Part shown: one piece after another, positions 50,028-57,656 of the stretch | How the letters are laid out: each line of letters opens with the position of its first letter | How positions within the stretch are numbered: the stretch's first letter is position 1 | Assembly (NCBI RefSeq): GCF_002234595.1 | Contig: NZ_NMUL01000014.1 | Coordinates: 1 to 64,000, forward strand | Reading direction: 5' to 3' | Length of the DNA stretch: 64,000 nt | Source: Amycolatopsis vastitatis | GTDB lineage: Bacteria > Actinomycetota > Actinomycetes > Mycobacteriales > Pseudonocardiaceae | The notes under the pieces: generated by a model | The model's database searches: none | What the model was told of the DNA's origin: nothing | The model's input: the letters and a program-made list of their open reading frames with translations, nothing else | Program-made: the position numbers and the translations under genes

Positions 50028-50044
50028 TAATTAGGATACTTTAC
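50028..50044 (-). promoter_or_regulatory. probable ROK operator upstream of the sugar operon
   Basis: TAATTAGGATACTTTAC, a conspicuous AT-rich island, begins 15 bp before the operon's first start codon. TTAGGA and CTTTAC-like halves recall operators of ROK/NagC-type repressors. Autoregulation is inference. Confidence 0.5.
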
Positions 50045-50222
50045 AGACGGTTTCCGGGGACTGTAGTGAGCCCGAGCACAGCCGTCAACGGCCCTGGGAA
50101 ACGGCCGGGTAACGCTTGGGGCCGCGCTGGGCCACCTGGCCGAAACACCGGTGAACGACTTCCGCCGGGCCACCTGGGCCTGGTCAGCGGATTTCGGTTG
50201 CCCGGCGCGGGATGCTGGAGGC

Positions 50223-50690
50223 ATGGATTCAGCGGACTGGCCGATCCCGCCCGACGACGTGCTCGGCTGCCCCGTGCCGATCGCGCGGTTCGTCGCGCGG
50301 ACGGACCTCGCGGTCGTCGCGCTGCGACACGTCGTCGCCTACCCGGCGGGCTGCGCCCTCCACCTGCACCTGGCCATCCGGCGCGGACCGCTGGACCAGG
50401 CGACCTGGGAACGCATCGACAGCAGTCACGCCGGCGGGTACCCCGGTCCGACGGACGCGGGCCTGCAGTTCCGGGTCAGCCGAGGGTCCTTGGTCGACGT
50501 CGGCGGCGGATCGAGCAGCGGCGACGACCGCTACCGGGGCGACCGGCAGCTCTGGTTGTCGCCGCTGCCGGCCGAGCCGTTCGAATTCAGCGTCGAGTGG
50601 CGGAAGGTGGGCCTCGCCCGCACCGCCATCACCCTCGACGGACGAGCCATCGCCGAAGCGGCGGCCCGAGCCGAGCCGTACTGGCCGTGA
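50223..50690 (+). CDS. hypothetical protein
   Basis: The 155-residue soluble protein begins MDSADWPIPPDDVLGCPVPI. It has strand-rich sequence (VALRHVVAYPAGCALHLHLA, LWLSPLPAEPFEFSVEW) with a glycine/serine loop (GGGSSSGDD) in the middle. Repeated alternation suggests a beta-sandwich, and no catalytic motif stands out. I do not recognise the family. ATG at 50223 directly precedes the conserved-looking part. It lies next to a frameshifted small gene with a similar orientation. Confidence 0.65.
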   Translation: MDSADWPIPPDDVLGCPVPIARFVARTDLAVVALRHVVAYPAGCALHLHLAIRRGPLDQATWERIDSSHAGGYPGPTDAGLQFRVSRGSLVDVGGGSSSGDDRYRGDRQLWLSPLPAEPFEFSVEWRKVGLARTAITLDGRAIAEAAARAEPYWP

Positions 50691-50704
50691 GGAGTGAGGC
50701 GACG

Positions 50705-50883
50705 GTGTCCGAGGAGAACAGGGCGGCTCACTGGGAGAACGGCACCCTCCCGCGCTACCTCGAGGCGCCGGCCGCGTGGCTGCACGACTGCGAGGGTTAC
50801 TACACGAACCAGGGCGTCCCGCTCCCCGCCGAAGGCTGGGAAGTTTCCGGGACGCCCTCGAGGCGGCGACGGTCTACGAGTAG
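50705..50883 (+). pseudogene. small gene disrupted by a one-base deletion
   Basis: From GTG at 50705 the frame reads SEENRAAHWENGTLPRYLEA, then LHDCEGYYTNQGVPLPAEGWEV, after which it turns into basic junk. In the next frame the sequence continues sensibly as FRDALEAATVYE and stops at 50881-50883. The span is 179 nt, one short of 60 codons. A single missing base near 50843-50847 explains it. It could be a real decay event or a sequencing error in the run of T and G. Confidence 0.6.
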
Positions 50884-50955
50884 CAAACACGCTGAAGACC
50901 GCCACGCCGGCGCCCCTCAGCGGATCGGGCCTCCGGCCTCCCCCCAGGGGCTGAC

Positions 50956-52047
50956 TCACTCAGTCGGCGGGCGCTTCGGCGGCGCGCCTTCGCTTCGCCT
51001 TTCCCCCTCGCGACTGTCAGGCACCGCCGGTCTCGCCACCCCGTCTGCCCACTGCTTGAACTGGGTCGCCAACCACTGTTTCGTTTCGTCCGAAATGTAG
51101 TTGCGCGCATCTCGCAGGAGTGGATCGACGGCGTGCTCCAGTACTTCCTTGTGGTTACCAGGTGCCGGGCAGATGAAGATCGCGATGATGCGGAGGTTTC
51201 TCAGCAGATCTTCACTGCTGAGGAGAGCGAACAGAGGCGTGTGGGTGATGGCGGCGGCTTTGAACGCCGACCACGCCTTGTCCACGACCATGTCCACGAC
51301 TCGCTTGGTGAGTTCCGACCGCACCTTCTGCTTGCTGGACCCGCAGATGGCTTCGGCGATGATCTCCTTGGCCTTGTCCGGGACCTTTTCGACCACCTTG
51401 CCGTAGGCCTCCAAAGCCTGCACGAAACCGATGAACAGGTCGCACCAGCCGTGGTGGGCAAATTGGAGGCGGATCGCTTTGACCTCCTCCGGGCTCCCGT
51501 CGAGCTCGTCGAGCACGCCTTGCCAAATGTCTTTCGCCATCGCTCGAGCGAAGGCGGCGACCTGCTCGACCTCGTCCGGCCGATCCGGATCGGCCTCGTG
51601 AGGAACCGGCGCACTCTCGGCTTCGGGAGACGAACCATCAGGTTCGCCGACAGGTGCTCGCACACCGGATTGCCCGACCGTTGCCGGCTGCCCGGAGGGC
51701 GCTTCCCCAGCCTCGTTTTGCACGTTGCGGCGAGGCACCGGGGCGGAATCGGGAGCAGAGCCGGCCGCGCTCCGCTCGAGCCAGCCGGCGCAGTCGATCC
51801 GCACCAAGTCCATGGTCGCTTCCTTGGGGTGAACCTTTGTCTTCGGCTTCTCCCCGTGCTTCGCCGACCACCAGTCGGTCAGGGCATGGATGATCGTTCT
51901 CCGCCTCTCGGTGCGCACTGGCTCTGGCTCTCGGGCGACCTCGATCCAGTTGCTCCAGCCGTGTTGCGTGCCACCGCAGTTGCCGCATTTACAGCCGGGC
52001 CGCGTTGCCTTCTCGCAGTTCAGGGGATGCTTTCTCGTCGCTGCCAT
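50956..52047 (-). CDS. hypothetical protein with N-terminal cysteine cluster
   Basis: In this 363-residue protein, the first 30 residues contain Cys11, Cys19, Cys21, Cys24 and His29 (CEKATRPGCKCGNCGGTQHG), a likely zinc knuckle. A basic region and a Pro/Ser-rich linker (about 90-150) follow, then a helical domain (VAAFARAMAKDIWQGVLDEL, LFIGFVQALEAYGKVVEKV, VDMVVDKAWSAFKAAAI) and a basic Pro-rich end. I know no homologue. It stands alone between a frameshifted gene and nudC and looks like accessory cargo. Start ATG at 52047. Confidence 0.65.
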   Translation of the reverse strand: MAATRKHPLNCEKATRPGCKCGNCGGTQHGWSNWIEVAREPEPVRTERRRTIIHALTDWWSAKHGEKPKTKVHPKEATMDLVRIDCAGWLERSAAGSAPDSAPVPRRNVQNEAGEAPSGQPATVGQSGVRAPVGEPDGSSPEAESAPVPHEADPDRPDEVEQVAAFARAMAKDIWQGVLDELDGSPEEVKAIRLQFAHHGWCDLFIGFVQALEAYGKVVEKVPDKAKEIIAEAICGSSKQKVRSELTKRVVDMVVDKAWSAFKAAAITHTPLFALLSSEDLLRNLRIIAIFICPAPGNHKEVLEHAVDPLLRDARNYISDETKQWLATQFKQWADGVARPAVPDSREGERRSEGAPPKRPPTE

Positions 52048-52334
52048 CGGCCGGCCCCTCGCTCGACAATTCGCCCTGCTCGATCTTCCGAGCGCGCCCG
52101 ACCGGGCAATACCGCCACGTTGGTAATGGAGAGGTCACTATTCGTGACAGGGCCTGACCTCATAAATCCCGATCACCACAGCAGCCGCAGGAATTGCCGA
52201 TTGCCGCGGCGATCGGGTGAACCGGCGGGAAGGCAGGTCGGCAATCCCTGCCCTCACGCCATGGAGGTGCCACTCATGACGAACGGCCCCGGCAGATAGC
52301 CGGGGCCGTTCTGTGGTCGTCCTGCTGCGGGCGG
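52048..52334. other. non-coding gap with several stems
   Basis: No gene can be supported. The gap separates two minus-strand genes. Around 52200-52260 the sequence can fold (GGCAGG/CCTGCC), and a strong hairpin lies at 52282-52310. I looked for cobalamin, TPP, FMN, SAM and c-di-AMP riboswitch signatures and saw none. A 7-codon ORF (MTNGPGR) inside the hairpin is probably chance. Confidence 0.5.
52282..52310 (-). terminator. hairpin terminator downstream of nudC
   Basis: AACGGCCCCGGC (52282-52293) pairs exactly with 52299-52310 around a 5-nt loop. It lies 24 nt beyond the nudC stop on the minus strand. There is no T-run. Confidence 0.65.
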
Positions 52335-53354
52335 CTACTCCTCCGCGTCAGCCCAGGCTTTGAGCATCACGCGGGCGATCGACGAGTTACCCGGCAGGAT
52401 GATCTCCGCCGCACCATCAGCGATCGGCGTCGGCTTCGAACCCTCACCCCGTACCGAGCTGTTCTCGAACGCCTCCCGCACCTCGGCGCGAGACACCCAC
52501 AGCGCTTCTTCGATCTCGCCGTCCGCGGGCACCAGAGGCAGTGCACGATCAGCCCGGGCCGTGAAGCCCAGCATGATCGACCGCGGGAACGGCCACGGCT
52601 GGCTCCCGAGGTACCGGACGTCCGAAACGACCGCGCCCACCTCTTCGCGGATCTCGCGGACCACGCAGCTCTCCAGCGCCTCGCCCGCCTCCACGAACCC
52701 GGCCAGCACCGAGTAGCGCCCGGCCGGCCAGATCGGCTGGCGCGCCAGCAGGACGTGCGAGCCGTTGACGCCCTCCTGCGAGTGGACCAGGCAGATCACC
52801 GCCGGGTCCGTGCGGGGGTACTCCTCACGTCCGCAGTTCGTGCACTTGCTGGCCCAGCCGAACTGGGTCAGCTCCGTCGGGTGGCCGCAGCGGGTGCAGA
52901 ACTTGGCCTGGCGGCGCCAGAACCGCAACGCCTGCGCCGTTGTGAAGAGCCCGGCCGACGTGTCGTCCAGCAGGTCTCCGTACCCGCGCAGCTCGACCCA
53001 GATCTCGCCGTCGGCGCGCGGGACCTCCTCGACGAAACCCCAGCTGCCCGCCATCTTCACCGTGTCGGCTTCGCCCGACGGGCCGCCCGGCAGCGACCAG
53101 TAGTCGACGTCCTGCCACTCGCCGAGGAACACCGCGTCCGCGGGCGGCGCCGTGCCGAAGTCGACCGCCTTCCGGAACGCCAGCGTCGACGTTCCTTCGA
53201 CCACCGGTGTGCGCCCGGTGTCGTCCAGGAGGACGACCCGGGCGTCGGCCCATCGCGACGTCAGCCGCGAAGGATTGGTGCGCAAGCCTTCCTGGCGATC
53301 CACTGTGGACCTGGACAGGGTCGGCAGGGCACCGAGGGTGAACGGGACGGACAT
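52335..53354 (-). CDS. nudC: NAD+ diphosphatase (NADH pyrophosphatase)
   Basis: The 339-residue Nudix hydrolase cleaves NAD(H) to NMN(H) and AMP and can remove NAD caps from RNA. A four-cysteine zinc ribbon (FCTRCGHPT, then SKCTNCGRE) precedes the Nudix box GFVEAGEALESCVVREIREE-VG. The NudC-specific SQPWPFPRS follows it. The ATG at 53354 overlaps the upstream peptidase stop by one base (TGATG). Cotranscription with the two M16 peptidase genes is likely. Confidence 0.95.
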   Translation of the reverse strand: MSVPFTLGALPTLSRSTVDRQEGLRTNPSRLTSRWADARVVLLDDTGRTPVVEGTSTLAFRKAVDFGTAPPADAVFLGEWQDVDYWSLPGGPSGEADTVKMAGSWGFVEEVPRADGEIWVELRGYGDLLDDTSAGLFTTAQALRFWRRQAKFCTRCGHPTELTQFGWASKCTNCGREEYPRTDPAVICLVHSQEGVNGSHVLLARQPIWPAGRYSVLAGFVEAGEALESCVVREIREEVGAVVSDVRYLGSQPWPFPRSIMLGFTARADRALPLVPADGEIEEALWVSRAEVREAFENSSVRGEGSKPTPIADGAAEIILPGNSSIARVMLKAWADAEE

Positions 53355-54733
53355 CAGGCCGGCTCGCCCACGACGACGTCGCCGAGGGCCAGCAGCTTGC
53401 GCTCCAGGACGGCCGCGTCCCCGACCACCACGCCCGTGAACCGCTTGGGCGCGAAGTACTTCAACGCCGCTTCCGCGACGTCGGAAGCCGTCACCGCGGC
53501 CACCCGCGCCGGGTGCTCGATCAGCCACTCCAGGCCCAGCCCGGTCGAGGCCAGCGCCAGCACCTGCCCGGCCAGCCCGGACTGCGACGACGTCGAGGTC
53601 AGCAGCGAGCCGATCGCGTACTGCCGCACCGACTCCAGCTCGTCGCCCGTCGGCGGGACCTGGCCCAGGCGGCCCAGCTCGTAGCGGGTCTCCAGCAGCG
53701 CCGGCGCCGTCGCGTCGGTCGCCGTGTCCGCGTCGACGTTGACCACCGCCGTGCCGTCGGTGAACTCGAACCCGGAGTGCGCGGAGTAGGTGTACCCCTT
53801 GTTCTCGCGGATGTTCTCCACCAGCCGCGACGAGAAGTACCCGCCGTAGGCCAGGTTCGCCAGCTGCAGCGCGGCATAACCCGGGTCGGTGCGCGGCACG
53901 GTCTGCGCCGACAGCCGGATCTGCGACTGCACCGCACCCGCGCGGGGCACCAGCAGCACGCTCGGCCCGGTCAGCTCCGGCAGCGGCGGCAGCCGGACGG
54001 CGGAGCGGTCCGACGCCCAGCCGCCGAGCACCTTCTCCAGGTCGTCGAGCACACCGCTCGGGTCGAGGTCGCCGACGAGCACCAGCACCGAGCCGCGCGG
54101 CAGCACCGACGCCTGGTGCAGGGCGCGGACCTGCTCGGGCGTCACGACGGCGACGTCTTCGGCCTTCGGGACCTCGCGGGTCGCCGGGTGGTCGCCGTAG
54201 CGGTGCTTCTGCAGGGCCTCGCGCGCGATCGTGCGCGGCTGGGTCCGCGAGACGGCAATCCGCTCGACCAGCCGTTCCTTTTCGCGGGCGATCTCCTCGT
54301 CGGCGTACGTCGCTCCGGTGAGGACGTCGCCGAGCACGTCGAGGAACGTCGGCAGCTTGTCGGCCAGCGCGGACCCGGTGAGCACCAGGCGTTCCGGGTC
54401 GACGCCGGCGCCGATGTCGCCGCCGATCAGCGCGAGCTCGGTGTCGATCTCGATGCGGTTGCGGCGCGCGGTGCCGGTCAGGATGGTCTCGGCGAGCACC
54501 TCGGCGGTCGCCGGGTGCAGCGCGTCGTCGCCCGCGAACGGGATCCACAGCCGGGCCTCGACCAGCGGCACGGTCGCCTTGCGCACGGCGACCACCCGCA
54601 GGCCGTTGGACAACGAAGTGTCCACATGAGACAGATCGGTGGCGGCCCGCTGTTCGCCGAGCGGCGGCAGCGGCCGCGGACCCCGCGCGGTGCGGCCGAT
54701 TTCCCCGGCGCTGCGGTGCGTTGCAGAAGTCAC
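53354..54733 (-). CDS. M16-family peptidase subunit lacking the zinc motif
   Basis: In this 459-residue M16 fold (two repeated halves), LSNGLRVVAVRKATVPLVEA matches the family start. Where active members have HxxEH, this one reads AEVLAETILTGT, so both zinc histidines are missing. The C-terminal half keeps the conserved NLAYGGYFSSRLVENIRENK-GYTY region. Such inactive subunits pair with an active one, as in mitochondrial processing peptidase and bacterial PqqF-like pairs. GTG at 54733 overlaps the upstream stop (GTGA), and the upstream gene encodes the active partner. Confidence 0.9.
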   Translation of the reverse strand: MTSATHRSAGEIGRTARGPRPLPPLGEQRAATDLSHVDTSLSNGLRVVAVRKATVPLVEARLWIPFAGDDALHPATAEVLAETILTGTARRNRIEIDTELALIGGDIGAGVDPERLVLTGSALADKLPTFLDVLGDVLTGATYADEEIAREKERLVERIAVSRTQPRTIAREALQKHRYGDHPATREVPKAEDVAVVTPEQVRALHQASVLPRGSVLVLVGDLDPSGVLDDLEKVLGGWASDRSAVRLPPLPELTGPSVLLVPRAGAVQSQIRLSAQTVPRTDPGYAALQLANLAYGGYFSSRLVENIRENKGYTYSAHSGFEFTDGTAVVNVDADTATDATAPALLETRYELGRLGQVPPTGDELESVRQYAIGSLLTSTSSQSGLAGQVLALASTGLGLEWLIEHPARVAAVTASDVAEAALKYFAPKRFTGVVVGDAAVLERKLLALGDVVVGEPA

Positions 54734-56022
54734 TGCTCGTTGTTCCCTTCCGAAGCGGGCTTGACCACCAGCACGGCGCGCGCGTCCGGGCGCAGCGCCT
54801 TGGCCGCCGCCGAAACGGCTTCCGAGGTGACGGCGGACATGCGGTCCGCGAGCTTGTACACCAGCGACGCGTCGCCGTAGAGCAGTTCGAACGAGCCGAG
54901 GGCCAGGGTCCGCGACACCAGCCTGTCGTGCTCGGAGTGCAGGCTCGCCGTCCAGCGGGCGGTGACCTTGCGCAGCTCCTCCTCGCTCGGCGGGTTCTCG
55001 GCGAGCTTCTCCAGCTCGTCGTCCAGCGCGGCGAGCACGCGTTCGCGGGGCACCTCGTGCGGGTGGATCAGGGTGATGGTGAACGTGTCGGGGTCGCGGG
55101 CCTCGAACGGCCCGAACAGCCCGGCGCCGGCGCCGATGTCGACGACCAGGGGCTCGCGGTGCACGAGCCGCTGCTGCAGGCGCGAGCCGTCGCCGTCGGT
55201 GAGCACGCCGGCCAGCACGAGGTAGGCCAGGTAGGCGTCGACGTCGTTGATCGGGTCCGGCATCCGGTAGCCGATGCCGAGCGCGGGCAGCGGGGCGTGC
55301 GCGTCTTCGACCTCGCCGCGCAGCTCGGTGGTGGGCAGCGGCTCGGCGAACGACGGCCGTTGCGGCGCCGGCCGGTGCGGGACGTCGCCGAAGTGGTCCT
55401 CGATGAGCTTCTTGGCGTTGCCGACCTCGAAGTCGCCGGCCACCGTGAGGACGGCGTTCGCCGGGGAGTAGTAGGTGTCGAAGAACGCCGCGCAGTCGTC
55501 GACCGTGGCGCTTTCGAGGTCCTCGAAGCCGCCGTAGCCGTTGTGCGCGTTGGGGAACGTCGAGTACAGCACCGGCGGCAGGGTGATCCACGGGAACCCG
55601 CCGTACGGCCGGTTCAGCACGTTGAGCCGAATCTCCTCCTTGACGACGTCGATCTGGTTAGCCAGGTTCTCCGCCGTCAGCTTGGGCGCGCGCATCCGGT
55701 CGGCTTCGAGGAACAGCGCGCGCTCGAGCGCGGCGCTCGGAAGCACCTCGAAGTAGTCGGTGTAGTCCGGGTGGGTGGACCCGTTGAAGGTCCCGCCGCT
55801 GGACTGCACGTGCCGGAAGTGGGCGAGTTTCTCCAGGCTCTCCGAGCCCTGGAACATCAAGTGCTCGAAGAGGTGCGCGAAACCGGTGCGCCCCTCCGGC
55901 TCGGAGCGGAAACCCACGTCGTAGTGCACGCTGACGCCGACCACCGGCGCGGTCGCGTCGGGGGCGAGAACCACCCGCAGACCGTTGTCGAGGGTGTATC
56001 GGACGAGCTCGGGATCGGCCAT
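54730..56022 (-). CDS. M16-family zinc metallopeptidase, active subunit
   Basis: The 430-residue peptidase has the inverted zinc motif His50-x2-Glu53-His54 in HLFEHLMFQGS and the distal glutamate in the NQIDVVKEEIRLN region. The second half has the partner repeat (YRMPDPINDVDAYLAYLVLA). It should cleave peptides or signal-peptide fragments as a heterodimer with the next gene's product. ATG at 56022 is the natural start (MADPELVRYTLDNGLRVV). A long palindrome lies 40 bp upstream and separates it from the DUF2207 gene. Confidence 0.93.
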   Translation of the reverse strand: MADPELVRYTLDNGLRVVLAPDATAPVVGVSVHYDVGFRSEPEGRTGFAHLFEHLMFQGSESLEKLAHFRHVQSSGGTFNGSTHPDYTDYFEVLPSAALERALFLEADRMRAPKLTAENLANQIDVVKEEIRLNVLNRPYGGFPWITLPPVLYSTFPNAHNGYGGFEDLESATVDDCAAFFDTYYSPANAVLTVAGDFEVGNAKKLIEDHFGDVPHRPAPQRPSFAEPLPTTELRGEVEDAHAPLPALGIGYRMPDPINDVDAYLAYLVLAGVLTDGDGSRLQQRLVHREPLVVDIGAGAGLFGPFEARDPDTFTITLIHPHEVPRERVLAALDDELEKLAENPPSEEELRKVTARWTASLHSEHDRLVSRTLALGSFELLYGDASLVYKLADRMSAVTSEAVSAAAKALRPDARAVLVVKPASEGNNEQ

Positions 56023-56061
56023 GGCCCCACCCTACGACGGGTCGGCCGTTGCCCGCGTCCC

Positions 56062-56111
56062 GGCTCGTGAGTGAGAAACAGTGTTCTAACGCTGTTTCTC
56101 ACTCACGAGCC
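56062..56111. repeat. palindrome copy 2
   Basis: The 20-bp exact arms (56062-56081 and 56092-56111, starting GGCTCGTGAGTGAGAAACAG) flank the loop TGTTCTAACG. The inner 42 bp are identical to the copy at 43261-43304. Here it lies between two minus-strand genes, and its left half supplies the last codons (VSEKQR) and stop of the upstream DUF2207 gene. Confidence 0.85.
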
Positions 56112-57654
56112 CCACGAGGCGGCCGCGACGGGCGGCGGCGAAGGTGCCCGCCAGCGCCGTCGCGAAGGATCCGGCCTGGTCAGGGGTGACGTCGCCGTCG
56201 TGCCAGTACACCGGCGGCGGGTGGTCGAGTGAGCCGAACGCGGCCACCCACGGCGCTAGTTCGCCCAGAGCGAGCGCGTACGGGAGGCCCCGGGAGAACA
56301 CCAGTTCACGTTGGGGCTTCGTCAGCTCCTTCGGCTTGACCGACGCCAGCTTCTCCGCGACGCCGCGCAGGCGCCGGGCCACGTCGTCGCCGACCCGCCG
56401 CCGCGTGGGCAGGACGGCCGAGGCGACGACGGCCGCGACCCCGGCGAGCACCACGATCACGCCGAGCTGGGCGTAGCCGACCGTCAGCGCCAGCAGGACG
56501 GTGAGGAAGACGCCATAGAAGACGAACCGGACCCCGGCGCGGCCCAGCTTGCCGAGGCGCTTGCCCGGCGGCCGCGCGAGCCAGCCGCGCCGGAAGGCGT
56601 CCTCGTAGAGCGCGTCCGGTGCGACACCGACGTGCCGCCGCCGCAGTTCGGCGAGAGTCACCGGCTCGTCCGGCACGACCGCGTCGAAGACGGCCCGCTC
56701 GAAGGCCGTCAGGTGCTCGTCGGCCGGGTTGCGGCGGGCCAGGCGCCAGCCGCCGTCCTCCGCGCTCACCCAGAGGTAGTTGCGGACGGCGAGGTCGAGG
56801 ACGGTCGCGGCCAGGTCGGCGGGCCCGGGCCCGCCGTGGAGGAGGACACCGGCGTGGCCCGGCAGGACGCCGGCCGGCGACGCGAATTCGCCGCCCTCGG
56901 AGACCAGCTCGGCCTTCGGCGGTTCCCCTCTTCCGGCGTCGCGACGGCGGGCGAGCCCGACGAGCCCGGCCGCCACCAGCAGGAACGCGCCGAAGGCCGC
57001 CCAGGCCCAGCCGACCGGAGCGGTGAGCACGAACGCACCGGCGACCGTCTTGGCCGGGACCAGGACCTCGTTGTCGGGAACGGTGCCCGCGGGCAGCTCG
57101 ACGGTCGCCGTCATCCGCTGGCCCGCGGCGAGGTTCTGCTGGCTGAACCGGGTCAGCCCGGCGTGGTCGATCTGCGCGGCACCGCACGAGAAGTCGGAGT
57201 CCGCCGGCCCGGCGAGGCAGTCGACGGCCGTCGGGATCTTCGGCGCCGCGAAGGACGCGCGGACGAACTTCAGCTCGGTGTTCCAGCCACCGGCGAGCTC
57301 CCAGGTGACCCGGTTCCCGGCGACCGCACCGTCCACTGTGTACCGGATGATCGACGTGCCCGCGGTGAGGTGGACGGTGAAGGCGCCGGAGTCGACGTTC
57401 GCCGTCCCGCTGCCTTCGAGCACGACGTCACGGACGCCGTAGACGCGGTCGCGGTGGTGCGGCGCCGGAACCCGCAGCGCGACCCGGCGGTCCATGGTCG
57501 CGCCCTGCGGCACCGAAATCGCTTCGGCGACCGACAACGAGCCGTCGCGCTGCACCTTGAGCTGGATCTCGGCGCTCTGCGCCACGGTCGGCAGCGGCGG
57601 CTGGTCCACGGGCGCGGCGGCCAGGAAGAGCGCGAGTACCGCCGCGGCGAACAC
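56086..57654 (-). CDS. DUF2207 membrane protein
   Basis: This 522-residue protein has a short signal sequence and an extracytoplasmic immunoglobulin-like N-terminal half (EIQLKVQRDGSLSVAEAISV, IIRYTVDGAV). A membrane helix lies near 215-235, then a cytoplasmic helical domain (LDLAVRNYLWVSAEDGGWRL, FERAVFDAVVPDE) and two further helices near 370-410. This is the DUF2207/YciQ family of unknown function. Its last six residues (VSEKQR) and stop come from an inserted palindrome, so the native C-terminus may have been replaced. It follows its paralogue with 2 nt spacing. Confidence 0.85.
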   Translation of the reverse strand: MFAAAVLALFLAAAPVDQPPLPTVAQSAEIQLKVQRDGSLSVAEAISVPQGATMDRRVALRVPAPHHRDRVYGVRDVVLEGSGTANVDSGAFTVHLTAGTSIIRYTVDGAVAGNRVTWELAGGWNTELKFVRASFAAPKIPTAVDCLAGPADSDFSCGAAQIDHAGLTRFSQQNLAAGQRMTATVELPAGTVPDNEVLVPAKTVAGAFVLTAPVGWAWAAFGAFLLVAAGLVGLARRRDAGRGEPPKAELVSEGGEFASPAGVLPGHAGVLLHGGPGPADLAATVLDLAVRNYLWVSAEDGGWRLARRNPADEHLTAFERAVFDAVVPDEPVTLAELRRRHVGVAPDALYEDAFRRGWLARPPGKRLGKLGRAGVRFVFYGVFLTVLLALTVGYAQLGVIVVLAGVAAVVASAVLPTRRRVGDDVARRLRGVAEKLASVKPKELTKPQRELVFSRGLPYALALGELAPWVAAFGSLDHPPPVYWHDGDVTPDQAGSFATALAGTFAAARRGRLVGLVSEKQR

Positions 57655-57656
57655 GG

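Noticed and set aside
52048..52334. Riboswitch or small RNA before the Cys-knuckle gene
   Set aside because: Stems are present but I could match none of the known riboswitch cores; the strongest stem is better explained as the nudC terminator.
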